Part shown: one piece after another, positions 1-6,944 of the stretch
How positions within the stretch are numbered: position 1 is the first letter of the stretch
How the letters are laid out: the number at the start of each line of letters is the position of its first letter
Origin: Aquiluna sp.
Lineage (GTDB): Bacteria > Actinomycetota > Actinomycetes > Actinomycetales > Microbacteriaceae
Direction of reading: 5' to 3'
DNA length: 20,856 nt
NCBI GenBank assembly: GCA_018402615.1
Contig: JAGYIH010000016.1
Span: 1-20,856 of the forward strand
Position numbers and translations under genes: made by a program
Notes under the pieces: model-generated
The model's database searches: none
Told to the model about the DNA's origin: nothing
The model's input: the letters and a program-made list of their open reading frames with translations, nothing else

Positions 1-678
1 ACGGCCAGCATTCTGGCCGGGATCTGCTCGGCAGTGGCAATCACCTTTTTGTATGCCGCACTTGCGCTCGGGCCAATCTCGATTGTTAGCCCACTGACTG
101 CTGTGGTCTCGGCCATAATCCCGGTTGTTGTTGACGTGGCGCTGGGTGCGAACCTGAGTTCCTTCGTGTTGGTCGCGGTGGTTTTGATTCTGGTTGCGGT
201 CGTGCTGGTGGCTTTTGTGCCAAGCCCGGATCTCAAACTGCCAACGCTGCGAGCAACCCTTTACTCCATTGGAGCGGGGCTTGGATTTGCCGGCATCTTT
301 TTGTTTCTGGACTTCACCGACCCTGACTCGGGTCTGGCGCCGCTTCTTATCATGCGCAGCGTTGGGGTGGTCTTGCTGTTTGCATTGCTGCTGGTTTTCT
401 ACAAAAAAGCCAGCGGTGCACCCTTTATTGAGAAGGTCTCCGACCTGAAGCTTGCGGGCCTTATCCTGTTGGCATCCGCAGGGGACATCATGGGCAACGT
501 CGCGTTTTTGATTGCCACTCGTGCCGGGGACCTCGCGGTTGCCGCGGTTTTGACCTCTTTGTATCCGGTGGGAACCATACTGCTGGCAAGGATCTTTTTG
601 AAGGAACGCGTTGCCAAGTCGCAATCACTGGGGATTGTTCTAGCACTGGTTGGTGTGGCACTGATCGCAGCTGGCTAG
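1..678 (+). CDS. DMT/EamA-family membrane transporter, 5' partial
   Basis: The frame is open from the first base, so the true start lies outside the window. A GTG at 34 is in frame but sits inside the protein and is not a convincing start. The visible 225 residues are almost wholly hydrophobic, with about seven or eight membrane segments. The C-terminal half ends in the pattern typical of the second EamA repeat: a segment like AVLTSLYPVGTILLARIFLKE, then a short loop and a last helix rich in G, V and A. Such proteins are inner-membrane exporters of metabolites or amino acids; the substrate cannot be read from sequence. The TAG stop is shared with the convergent LysE-family gene through a CTAG at 675-678. 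Family assignment is fairly sure, substrate unknown. Confidence 0.8.
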   Translation, partial: TASILAGICSAVAITFLYAALALGPISIVSPLTAVVSAIIPVVVDVALGANLSSFVLVAVVLILVAVVLVAFVPSPDLKLPTLRATLYSIGAGLGFAGIFLFLDFTDPDSGLAPLLIMRSVGVVLLFALLLVFYKKASGAPFIEKVSDLKLAGLILLASAGDIMGNVAFLIATRAGDLAVAAVLTSLYPVGTILLARIFLKERVAKSQSLGIVLALVGVALIAAG

Positions 679-1307
679 CTGCGAACCGCCTCATAGGCCA
701 TGTAGGCACCAAGACCCATTAGAGCGACTCCGCCGCCAGCTCGAACCATTGCCAATCTGCCAAGCGATGAGGTCAGCCAGTTTCTTGCGGTTCCGGCTGC
801 AAGCGCCCACACCGCATCGGATGCGATGCCGATGATTAGAAACAGCATCCCCATAAACAGCATTTGGCTGACCGGAGAGGATCCGGGGCTAACGAACTGC
901 GGGAATGCAGCCAAGAAAAACACGATGGTCTTGGCATTGGTTATCCCCACAACTACCGATTCCAAGATGATGCGCTTTGCCTTTGGTGGATCTTCGATAG
1001 CGGTGGTATCGAGCTTGGCCTTGCGGTGCAGGATTGCACTGAGGCCCAGGTAGACCAAGAACAGCGCACCCACCACCTTGACCGCAAAGAATAGTTCTGC
1101 CGACTGCGCTATCAGTGCGCCAAGCCCCAGGGCAACGGCAACAATCTGAATCCCAACGCCAATGCCATTTCCAAAGACGCTCAGAAGTGCTGCCCGCCGA
1201 CCCAACACAAGAGCCCTGCCAATCGCGTAAACGACGGAGGGGCCAGGTATGACTATCACCACCAGCGCGATTATTAAAAAGGCGGTCAAATTGGAAAGTG
1301 ATGGCAC
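675..1307 (-). CDS. LysE/RhtB-family amino-acid exporter
   Basis: This 210-residue membrane protein has about six hydrophobic segments and the LysE-family signature near its N-terminus: a first helix followed by Pro21-Gly22-Pro23, then a GRALVLGRRAAL-type loop and a second helix. The length matches the family, usually 190-220. Family members export amino acids such as lysine, arginine, threonine or homoserine lactone; the substrate here is unknown. The start is GTG at 1307, because a TGA lies two codons upstream in the same frame and no other start fits. No Shine-Dalgarno sequence precedes it, but TAACCT lies 7 nt upstream, so the message may be leaderless. Its last four bases overlap the end of the DMT gene. 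Confidence 0.85.
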   Translation of the reverse strand: MPSLSNLTAFLIIALVVIVIPGPSVVYAIGRALVLGRRAALLSVFGNGIGVGIQIVAVALGLGALIAQSAELFFAVKVVGALFLVYLGLSAILHRKAKLDTTAIEDPPKAKRIILESVVVGITNAKTIVFFLAAFPQFVSPGSSPVSQMLFMGMLFLIIGIASDAVWALAAGTARNWLTSSLGRLAMVRAGGGVALMGLGAYMAYEAVRS

Positions 1308-1314
1308 GCATCAA

Positions 1315-1320
1315 AGGTTA
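1315..1320 (-). promoter_or_regulatory. candidate -10 element of the LysE-family gene
   Basis: TAACCT on the minus strand ends 7 nt before the GTG start, which would place transcription at or next to the start codon. I see no convincing -35 at 16-18 nt. The support is mainly that the same arrangement recurs before other genes of this window. Confidence 0.3.
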
Positions 1321-1374
1321 GACGCAAGAAGCTCAATAGACTTCGAGCCTTGACAAACAGAATGAGTAAAAAAC

Positions 1375-3009
1375 TTGCAGACTCGTAATCGCTGGATTGG
1401 GCTGTTCTTTATTTCTATGGCAATTTCCATAGTCATCATCGACGGCACCATCGTAAACACCATCTTCCCGGCACTGATTAGGGAGCTGGGACTAACTGCA
1501 ACAGAGGTGCAGTGGGTCCAGGAGAGCTACGTGCTGGTGTTTGCAGCACTTCTGTTGGTTTGGGGTTCACTGGCGGACCGAATCGGTCGCAAGCGGCTGT
1601 TGCTCATCGGAATTGTTATTTTCATCATTGCCTCGGTCTGGGCAGGTCTTACTGACTCCGCAGCAGAGCTGATTGCCGCGAGGGTCATCCAGGGTGTTGG
1701 TGGGGCAATGGTGCTGCCAACCACTTTGTCTTTGGTAAATGCCAACTTCCAAGGCAAAGAGCGCGGCATTGCCTTTGCGGTTTGGGGTGCCACCATCGGT
1801 GGCATGGTTGCAGTTGGTCCGGTTTTGGGCGGCTGGTTGGCAACTGACTTCTCCTGGCGCTGGGCCTTCATGATCAACCTGCCGCTTGGTATTTTGATTT
1901 TGATTGGGCTGCTTGTCTTTGTTCCAGAGTCAAAGTCTCCGCAGCGCGCTGGTGGCATCGACATCGTTGGAGCGGTGCTCTCGGTGATCATGTTCTCCAC
2001 CCTGGTGTTTGGTTTGATCGAGGGCAGAATCTATGGCTGGTGGTTGGTAAATCCAAACCGACAGTTTGAGTTGTTTGGTTTCAGTTGGCCAGAGACGGGT
2101 CTGTCTCCAATTCCGGTGGCACTGACGATATCCGTGGTCACCACGGTGCTGTTCGTGTTCTGGGAAATCAGGCGCGAGAAGCAGCAGAAGAACGTGCTTT
2201 TGGATCTGAACCTGTTTCGCATCAGCTCTTTCCGAAACGGTTCAATCGCCGCGCTAATTATTTCCATGGGTGAATTTGGCATCCTGTTTGCAATTCCACT
2301 CTGGCTGCAAAACGTGCTTGGCCTGAGCCCAATCAGCTCCGGTCTGGTTTTGTTGTGGCTGGCGGGTGGTGCATTTTTGGCTTCCGGTATTGGTGGGGCG
2401 CTCAGCGGCAAGTTGCCGCCAGCGAAAGCGGTTCAGCTTGGCGTACTGCTGGAACTCGTTGGTGTTTTGGGCATCGGCCTGGTCGCATCGCAAGACAACG
2501 GCTGGGTTTGGATTGCTCCGTTCCTGTTGATTTATGGAATCGGTATTGGTCTAGCAACCGCGCAGCTAACGGGCGTAATCATGATCGATGTTCCGATGGA
2601 GAAAAACGGTCAGGGCTCTGGCTCTCAGTCCACGGTTCGCCAGGTGGGTTCCGCTTTGGGTATTGCGGTTTTGGGAACCGTTTTGTTCACCGGCACGCAG
2701 GTTTCGTTAGAGCAGAGACTCGATGAGCTGGCGGTTCCAAGCTCACAGATTTCAGTGGTCACCAACGCTGTCGTGGAGTCTGCAGGATCTGCAATTCCAG
2801 GGCTTGAAGAGGGGCTGATTGCAAACCAGGTTGAGGCCGGATTGGCAAGAGACATCCAGGTTGCTGCCGGCGATGCCTTCACTGACGGTGCTAAGTGGTC
2901 GGCCTGGGCCGCCGCTGGCTTTTTGGCCTTGGGCTTTATTTCAACATTCCGACTTTCGAGTCGAGCTGAGGAAATTGAACAAGCGCTTTCTAAGCCGGAG
3001 CAAAAGTAG
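1375..3009 (+). CDS. MFS multidrug exporter, DHA2 (EmrB/QacA-like) type
   Basis: The 544-residue protein has the length and roughly 14 hydrophobic segments expected of the DHA2 drug:proton antiporters. Helix 1 carries the family pattern IDGTIVNTIFPAL (residues about 22-34). The loop between helices 2 and 3 has the MFS motif GSLADRIGRKR (residues about 63-73). A motif-C-like GxxxGPxxGG stretch lies near residue 150. It probably exports hydrophobic toxic compounds; the substrate is unknown. The start is TTG at 1375, since a TGA lies four codons upstream in frame and the next Met (1417) would cut into helix 1. An ATG at 1362 is out of frame and gives only eight codons. The ribosome binding site is poor. 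It is the first gene of a rightward run with the crcB pair. Confidence 0.88.
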   Translation: MQTRNRWIGLFFISMAISIVIIDGTIVNTIFPALIRELGLTATEVQWVQESYVLVFAALLLVWGSLADRIGRKRLLLIGIVIFIIASVWAGLTDSAAELIAARVIQGVGGAMVLPTTLSLVNANFQGKERGIAFAVWGATIGGMVAVGPVLGGWLATDFSWRWAFMINLPLGILILIGLLVFVPESKSPQRAGGIDIVGAVLSVIMFSTLVFGLIEGRIYGWWLVNPNRQFELFGFSWPETGLSPIPVALTISVVTTVLFVFWEIRREKQQKNVLLDLNLFRISSFRNGSIAALIISMGEFGILFAIPLWLQNVLGLSPISSGLVLLWLAGGAFLASGIGGALSGKLPPAKAVQLGVLLELVGVLGIGLVASQDNGWVWIAPFLLIYGIGIGLATAQLTGVIMIDVPMEKNGQGSGSQSTVRQVGSALGIAVLGTVLFTGTQVSLEQRLDELAVPSSQISVVTNAVVESAGSAIPGLEEGLIANQVEAGLARDIQVAAGDAFTDGAKWSAWAAAGFLALGFISTFRLSSRAEEIEQALSKPEQK

Positions 3010-3023
3010 CAATTAACACCAGC

Positions 3024-3029
3024 TACCCT
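3024..3029 (+). promoter_or_regulatory. candidate -10 element for crcB pair
   Basis: TACCCT ends 6 nt before the GTG start of the first crcB gene. A GAAGG stretch directly abuts the GTG, too close to act as a ribosome binding site, so a leaderless message is plausible. No clear -35 is visible, and transcription could also run in from the MFS gene 26 nt upstream. Confidence 0.3.
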
Positions 3030-3035
3030 TGAAGG

Positions 3036-3416
3036 GTGTCCACCAAAATCAGAATGGTCGGGTATGTGTTTGTGGGCGGAGCCCTCGGAACCATGCTCCG
3101 ATACCTAATTTCTGAGCTCATTTCGCTCAATCTGGAATACCCCAGCGCAGAGTTGGTGGCAATGACCGTGGTGAATCTCTTAGGTGCATACCTTTTGGGT
3201 CTGAGTGCAAAGATGCCCTTTTTTCAGAGCTTCTTCTGTAAAAACCTCTGGGCTAACGGGTTTGCCGGTGGCTTCACAACCATGAGCGCGGTGACGCTAT
3301 TTATTGATTCACAGGGTCTGAGCTGGGAAATCGCGGCAATGATGTTTGTTGGAGTTCTCGCCTACGGCATTGGCTACCGCCAGGGCAGGATCGCGGCTAA
3401 AGAGGCAAGAGTTTGA
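3036..3416 (+). CDS. crcB: CrcB/Fluc fluoride channel subunit 1
   Basis: This is a 126-residue, four-helix protein of the fluoride channel family. It has the N-terminal GGALGTMLRYLIS pattern (residues 14-26), the conserved Asn in TVVNLLG (Asn47) and the helix-3 break GFAGGFTTMS (residues 76-84). Fluc proteins form dimers in which the two subunits lie in opposite orientation and create two fluoride pores. Helix 3 normally carries the phenylalanine box within TFSTF; here those positions are Met83 and Val86, so both aromatics are missing. A second crcB gene overlaps the end by 4 nt (TTGA), so the likely product is a heterodimer. Start GTG 3036 was chosen; ATG 3054 is an alternative that keeps the domain. 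There is no room for a fluoride riboswitch upstream. Confidence 0.9.
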   Translation: MSTKIRMVGYVFVGGALGTMLRYLISELISLNLEYPSAELVAMTVVNLLGAYLLGLSAKMPFFQSFFCKNLWANGFAGGFTTMSAVTLFIDSQGLSWEIAAMMFVGVLAYGIGYRQGRIAAKEARV

Positions 3417-3763
3417 ACTCCCACCCCGTCCTACTCGCACTGCTGATTGCAGCTGCGGGTGGTGTTGGCTCTGTGATCCGGGTTTACATCACGCGCTGGG
3501 AGGGGGCAATCCCCTTTGGTGTGATCCTCACCAACACCATCGCCGCCGGTTTTGTGGGATACATCTACGGTGGCCAGCTGACCCAGGATTACCTACTTAT
3601 CGCCAGCGTGGGCTTTGCTGGAGGTCTTTCGACGTTCTCGGGGATTGCCAAGGCAGGTTTTGACTTTTGGCACACCGGCAGGCTCGCTCAGATATTCATT
3701 TCGCTAGCGGCAAACATCGTTATGCCGCTGTTGGCATTGATGTTGGTCATGTTTTGGTTCTAG
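3413..3763 (+). CDS. crcB: CrcB/Fluc fluoride channel subunit 2
   Basis: This 116-residue four-helix protein is the partner of the preceding gene. It shows the GGVGSVIRVYITR pattern (residues 16-28), Asn41 in ILTNTIAAG, and the helix-3 break GFAGGLSTFSG (residues 67-77). Of the two phenylalanine-box positions, Phe75 is kept and the second is Ile78. The TTG start overlaps the previous stop as TTGA, which suggests translational coupling and a fixed 1:1 ratio. Paired small crcB genes are common in Gram-positive bacteria, where the products insert in opposite orientations and assemble as one channel that expels fluoride. Start confidence is moderate because it rests on the overlap and on the helix beginning at once. 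Confidence 0.88.
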   Translation: MNSHPVLLALLIAAAGGVGSVIRVYITRWEGAIPFGVILTNTIAAGFVGYIYGGQLTQDYLLIASVGFAGGLSTFSGIAKAGFDFWHTGRLAQIFISLAANIVMPLLALMLVMFWF

Positions 3764-3798
3764 CGCTGGTATTATTTCCCCTCAAGGTTTCATAAGTT

Positions 3799-3822
3799 TT
3801 TCGAGCGCCACGGCGTTCGAAA
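3799..3822 (+). repeat. hairpin in the leader of the DUF3073 gene
   Basis: A 10-bp stem (3799-3808 with 3813-3822, one G-U pair) closes a CACG loop, 25 nt upstream of the DUF3073 ATG. It is not followed by a T run on either strand, so it is not a standard terminator. It may be a leader structure, a processing site or an operator. The rest of the 84-nt gap shows TATTAT at 3770 as a possible -10, without a good -35. Confidence 0.45.
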
Positions 3823-3847
3823 CGTAAAGAGAATCAGGGGGCTCGCC

Positions 3848-4045
3848 ATGGGGCGTGGCCGTCAAAAAGCTAAGAACACCAAGGTTGCCAGAGAACTTAA
3901 GTACTTCTCCCCGGCCACCGATTACTCTGCGCTCCAGGCAGAGCTCGGTTCTCCAAGCGAGCCAGATTATGAAGACAAGTGGGCTGATCTTTACGCGGAT
4001 GAGCCAGAAGAACTAGAAGACAACCCAGCCGATAAAAAGGGCTAG
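3848..4045 (+). CDS. DUF3073 small acidic protein
   Basis: The 65-residue protein begins MGRGRQKAKNTKVARELKYFS, the hallmark of the DUF3073 family, and continues into an acidic tail rich in Glu, Asp and Pro. It is basic at the N-terminus (residues 1-17) and strongly acidic after residue 36, with no membrane segment. The family is nearly restricted to Actinobacteria and its function is unknown to me. In mycobacteria the homologue lies next to purM; here about 3.4 kb of other genes separates it from purM. The start is ATG 3848, preceded by a GGGGG stretch about 7 nt upstream. Its TAG stop shares a CTAG (4042-4045) with the convergent regulator gene. Confidence 0.9.
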   Translation: MGRGRQKAKNTKVARELKYFSPATDYSALQAELGSPSEPDYEDKWADLYADEPEELEDNPADKKG

Positions 4046-4725
4046 CGCAGAAGTCCCGCACTGTTTGCAAAGTGCACAACCTGAGTTCTCTTGGTGCAAC
4101 CAAGCTTTTTGCAGATGTTGTGCACGTGGAACTTCACGGTTGACTCAGATATGAACAGCTCCTTGGCTATCTCTTTATTGGCAAGCCCACGGGCCAAGAA
4201 CCTGATTACATCAAGCTCCCGATCTGACAGCTGGTCTTGCGCGGCATGACCCAGGGATTTGGCAATCAATTTGGAGACCCCGGGTCCGAGTACGTTCTCT
4301 CCGGCCTGCACGCTCTTCACCGCGCGTTGCAGTTCATCCGCGGTTATTTGCTCCTTTAGGAAAAAACCAATTGCCCCCCGCCGAAGTGCATCCACCGCAA
4401 CAAACTCTGAGACCGAGCGAACCAGCACCATGATCTTGGTTTCGGAATAGCGGTTGGAAATCTGCTCGCAAAGCTGCAGCCCCTTGGTCGTATCGTCCCC
4501 GAGGTCCAAATCGATAATCAAAACGTCCGGTGCATGCTCCTCTACCGCTTGCAGCACAGCCTCGTATTTTGTTACTTCGGCAACAACTGCGGTTCCGGTG
4601 ACTCGCTCTAAAATGGTGCGAATGCCGACCCTGGAAATTGCAGTCCGATCTGCTATCACAACGCGGGTTTTGGCGAGCGGCGAGCGGCGCCCGAGGGCTA
4701 CATCTTCACGCGCGTCATTGGCCAT
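4042..4725 (-). CDS. LuxR/NarL-type response regulator with atypical receiver
   Basis: The 227-residue protein has a 20-residue polar N-terminal extension, a receiver domain (about 21-140) and a C-terminal LuxR-type helix-turn-helix (about 163-227, with LSDRELDVIRFLARGLANKE and ISESTVKFHVHNICKKL). The phospho-acceptor position is Asp72 in LIIDLDLG and the conserved Lys is Lys124. The usual acidic pair is reduced to Asp26-Arg27, and the switch Thr/Ser position is Val102, so normal phosphorylation or switching may be lost. No histidine kinase gene is nearby. It is transcribed divergently from the aldehyde dehydrogenase across an intergenic region with long inverted repeats, so autoregulation or control of that neighbour is a reasonable guess. 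The ATG 4725 start has no Shine-Dalgarno sequence but an excellent promoter immediately upstream. Confidence 0.9.
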   Translation of the reverse strand: MANDAREDVALGRRSPLAKTRVVIADRTAISRVGIRTILERVTGTAVVAEVTKYEAVLQAVEEHAPDVLIIDLDLGDDTTKGLQLCEQISNRYSETKIMVLVRSVSEFVAVDALRRGAIGFFLKEQITADELQRAVKSVQAGENVLGPGVSKLIAKSLGHAAQDQLSDRELDVIRFLARGLANKEIAKELFISESTVKFHVHNICKKLGCTKRTQVVHFANSAGLLR

Positions 4726-4731
4726 GCTTCG

Positions 4732-4760
4732 ATGCTAAGCGAGAAATCCAAACCTGTCCA
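4732..4760 (-). promoter_or_regulatory. promoter of the LuxR-type regulator gene (leaderless)
   Basis: On the minus strand TGGACA (4755-4760) is followed by exactly 17 nt and TAGCAT (4732-4737). The ATG begins 6 nt after the -10, so transcription should start at or beside the start codon. This is one of the two clearest sigma-70-type promoters in the window. Confidence 0.6.
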
Positions 4761-4783
4761 TAAGTACAGGTTTGGAGCTGTAC
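4747..4783. repeat. nested inverted repeats, candidate operator
   Basis: TCCAAACCTGT (4747-4757) and its exact reverse complement (4766-4776) form a perfect 11-bp inverted repeat with an 8-nt spacer. The right arm overlaps a second inverted repeat, GTACAG (4764-4769) with CTGTAC (4778-4783), also with an 8-nt spacer. There are thus three half-sites with a CTGT/ACAG core. The left arm covers the -35 of the regulator promoter. Dimeric regulator binding is the natural reading. The remainder of the 4726-4896 intergenic region holds the candidate dehydrogenase promoter. Confidence 0.6.
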
Positions 4784-4819
4784 CTTTGGGGTGGTTTTGG
4801 TTAGTTGCGAGACCCTGAC

Positions 4820-4849
4820 TTGTCGGGGCGGAGCAACTGGGCGTAATTT
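4820..4849 (+). promoter_or_regulatory. candidate promoter of the aldehyde dehydrogenase gene
   Basis: TTGTCG (4820-4825) and TAATTT (4844-4849) are 18 nt apart and would give a leader of about 40 nt containing the GGAGAAAGAG ribosome binding site at 4881-4890. Both hexamers are imperfect, so this is tentative. Confidence 0.3.
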
Positions 4850-4896
4850 CAAGTAACTAGTGCAATGGGGCATTAGAACTGGAGAAAGAGTCAAAG

Positions 4897-6420
4897 ATGA
4901 CTGTTTATGCACAACCTGGATCAGCTGGTGCGATTGCTGAATTCCGTTCCCGCTATGACCACTGGATTGGTGGCGAGTACGTCGCCCCAAGTTCGGGAGA
5001 ATACTTCGAAAACGTAACCCCAGTAACCGGCAAGGTGTTCTGCGAGGTTGCTCGTGGAAACGCTGCCGATATTGACAAGGCGCTCGACGCCGCGCACAAA
5101 GCCAAAGATGCCTGGGGCAAGACCTCGGTCACCGCACGCGCCATCATCCTGAACAAGATTGCCGATGTCATGGAGGCCAATCTTGAGATGATCTCGGTCG
5201 CTGAGACCTGGGAGAATGGCAAGCCGGTTCGCGAAACCCTAAACGCCGACATCCCACTGGCGATTGACCACTTCCGATACTTTGCCGGCGTGATTCGTGC
5301 CCAAGAGGGCACGATGGGCGAGCTGGATGAAGACACCGTCAGCTACCAGTTCCACGAACCACTTGGTGTAGTAGGCCAGATTATCCCTTGGAACTTCCCA
5401 ATCTTGATGGCAACCTGGAAGCTAGCTCCGGCACTTGCAGCAGGCAACTGCGTGGTGCTAAAGCCAGCTGAGCAGACCCCGGTTTCGATTCTGTTCTTGA
5501 TGGAACTAATCGGCGACCTGCTGCCTCCCGGTGTTGTCAACATCGTCAATGGCTTTGGTGTTGAGGCAGGAAAGCCACTGGCTTCATCTCGCCGCATTGC
5601 CAAGATCGCCTTCACCGGTGAGACCACCACGGGCCGCTTGATCATGCAGTACGCATCGGACAACATCATCCCGGTCACCCTTGAGCTTGGTGGCAAGAGC
5701 CCGAACATCTTCTACCGCGACATCGCGGAAGAGAATGACGCTTTCTACGACAAGTGTCTTGAGGGCTTCACGATGTTTGCGCTAAACCAAGGAGAGGTTT
5801 GCACCTGTCCTTCCCGCGCACTGATCGATGCACCGATCTATGACAAGTTCCTGGGAGATGCCCTGAAGAGGGTAAAGGCGATCAAGCAGGGCAACCCGCT
5901 AGACACCGACACCATGCTTGGTGCTCAGGCGTCTAACGACCAGCTCGAGAAGATCCTTTCCTACATCGACATCGGCAAGCAGGAGGGCGCCAAGCTGCTG
6001 ATGGGTGGCGAGCGCGTTGACCTCGGTGGTGACCTTTCGGACGGCTACTACGTCGAACCAACCGTGTTTGAGGGCAAGAACTCAATGCGTCTGTTCCAGG
6101 AGGAAATCTTCGGTCCGGTGCTAGCGGTTACCAAGTTCGACGGCCACGACGAGGCAATGAAGATTGCGAACGACACCCTTTACGGTCTTGGTGCCGGAGT
6201 CTGGACTCGCAAGATGAACACCGCTTACCGCGCCGGCAGAACCATCCAGGCCGGTCGGGTCTGGACCAACTGCTACCACGCCTACCCAGCCCACGCCGCC
6301 TTCGGTGGCTACAAGTCCTCGGGTATTGGCCGTGAGAACCACCTAATGATGCTCAAGCACTACCAGCAGACCAAGAACCTGCTTGTTAGCTACTCAGAGA
6401 ACAAGTTGGGCTTCTTCTAA
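4897..6420 (+). CDS. NAD-dependent aldehyde dehydrogenase (acetaldehyde-type)
   Basis: The 507-residue protein is full length for the ALDH superfamily. The cofactor site shows IIPWNFP (residues 162-168) and Lys189 in VVLKPAE. The general base Glu263 is in [10 protein letters not shown], and the catalytic Cys302 is in [11 protein letters not shown]. The substrate-binding end [20 protein letters not shown] and the C-terminal [10 protein letters not shown] stretch are typical of the AcoD/ExaC/AldB-like group, which oxidises acetaldehyde and other short aldehydes to acids in the cytoplasm. The downstream DUF779 gene is a common companion of this group and supports the assignment. Start ATG 4897 has a good GGAG ribosome binding site. 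The exact substrate is inferred from the subgroup only. Confidence 0.93.
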   Translation: MTVYAQPGSAGAIAEFRSRYDHWIGGEYVAPSSGEYFENVTPVTGKVFCEVARGNAADIDKALDAAHKAKDAWGKTSVTARAIILNKIADVMEANLEMISVAETWENGKPVRETLNADIPLAIDHFRYFAGVIRAQEGTMGELDEDTVSYQFHEPLGVVGQIIPWNFPILMATWKLAPALAAGNCVVLKPAEQTPVSILFLMELIGDLLPPGVVNIVNGFGVEAGKPLASSRRIAKIAFTGETTTGRLIMQYASDNIIPVTLELGGKSPNIFYRDIAEENDAFYDKCLEGFTMFALNQGEVCTCPSRALIDAPIYDKFLGDALKRVKAIKQGNPLDTDTMLGAQASNDQLEKILSYIDIGKQEGAKLLMGGERVDLGGDLSDGYYVEPTVFEGKNSMRLFQEEIFGPVLAVTKFDGHDEAMKIANDTLYGLGAGVWTRKMNTAYRAGRTIQAGRVWTNCYHAYPAHAAFGGYKSSGIGRENHLMMLKHYQQTKNLLVSYSENKLGFF

Positions 6421-6430
6421 ATCAACAGGA

Positions 6431-6462
6431 AATAACCCCGGGTCTAAAGGCCCGGGGTTATT
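6431..6462 (+). terminator. strong hairpin terminator between aldehyde dehydrogenase and DUF779 genes
   Basis: AATAACCCCGGG (6431-6442) pairs perfectly with CCCGGGGTTATT (6451-6462), a 12-bp stem with an 8-nt loop. The downstream side is T-rich within the arm and just after (TTATTCTGATTTC). It begins 10 nt after the dehydrogenase stop. Because no separate promoter is evident before the DUF779 gene, partial readthrough may set its lower expression. Confidence 0.8.
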
Positions 6463-6488
6463 CTGATTTCACCAAAGGAGAGTTAGCG

Positions 6489-6905
6489 ATGACCGAATTG
6501 CCAACCAGGGTTGATTTCACAGAGGAAACCAGAGAGCTACTGCGCACGCTCTATAAGCGCAACGGACCTCTGATGTTTCACCAATCCGGTGGCTGCTGTG
6601 ACGGCTCCTCGCCAATGTGCTTCCCCGCAGGAGAGTTCCGCACCGGAGGTGCGGATGTGATGCTTGAGGAAATCACGGTTGAGGGCATCGCCGAACCGAT
6701 TAGGTTCTGGATGTCCATGGAGCAGTTTGAATATTGGAAGCACACCCACCTAACCATTGACGTTGTGCCTGGGCGGGGCGGGGGCTTCTCACTGGAAACC
6801 ACCGAAAACAAAAGGTTTTTGACCCGCTCCCGGATGTATACCGATCAGGAGTGGGCACTGCTAAAGGACGCCAAGGTGCTGGACGGTCTAGAGGTGGGCG
6901 CATAG
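6489..6905 (+). CDS. DUF779 protein, aldehyde dehydrogenase companion
   Basis: The 138-residue soluble protein carries the DUF779 hallmark LMFHQSGGCCDGSSPMCF at residues 28-45, with Cys36, Cys37 and Cys44. A mixed alpha/beta region follows, including FWMSMEQFEYWKHTHLTIDV and GRGGGFSLE. Genes of this family usually sit beside acetaldehyde-type dehydrogenases, as here. Its role is not established to my knowledge; the cysteine cluster and His31 could bind metal or serve in redox, which is inference. AAAGGAG (6474-6480) is a good ribosome binding site 8 nt before ATG 6489. A perfect hairpin separates it from the dehydrogenase gene. Family membership is clear, function is not. Confidence 0.88.
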   Translation: MTELPTRVDFTEETRELLRTLYKRNGPLMFHQSGGCCDGSSPMCFPAGEFRTGGADVMLEEITVEGIAEPIRFWMSMEQFEYWKHTHLTIDVVPGRGGGFSLETTENKRFLTRSRMYTDQEWALLKDAKVLDGLEVGA

Positions 6906-6938
6906 TTTTGTACAAAACTTGACACAGTTTTGTACAAT
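6904..6938 (+). promoter_or_regulatory. promoter and double palindromic operator of the first toxin-antitoxin locus
   Basis: The 12-mer AGTTTTGTACAA occurs twice (6904-6915 and 6926-6937), 22 bp apart, about two helical turns. Each copy contains the palindrome TTGTACAA. The second overlaps TACAAT (6933-6938), a -10 hexamer that ends 6 nt before the antitoxin ATG. TGTACA is the core recognised by the E. coli YefM-YoeB repressor complex, so this is very probably the autoregulatory operator. TTGACA at 6919 lies only 8 nt from the -10 and cannot be its -35. Confidence 0.7.
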
Positions 6939-6944
6939 AACCCC

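Noticed and set aside
1350..1355. Exact TTGACA upstream of the MFS exporter gene as a -35
   Set aside because: The hexamer 17 nt downstream (about 1373-1378, ACTTGC) is not a -10, and transcription there would start after the only acceptable start codon.
1362..1388. ATG at 1362 as start of the MFS gene or of a leader peptide
   Set aside because: It is out of frame with the exporter and gives only MSKKLADS before a stop; no other sign of a leader peptide is present.
3010..3035. Fluoride riboswitch before crcB
   Set aside because: The 26-nt gap is too short and shows no matching fold.
3799..3822. Hairpin upstream of DUF3073 as a LexA box or terminator
   Set aside because: The palindrome spacing does not fit the TCGAAC-N4-GTTCGA form, and neither strand has a following T run.
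6919..6924. Exact TTGACA as the -35 of the first antitoxin promoter
   Set aside because: It lies only 8 nt from TACAAT; no -10 occurs at the proper distance.
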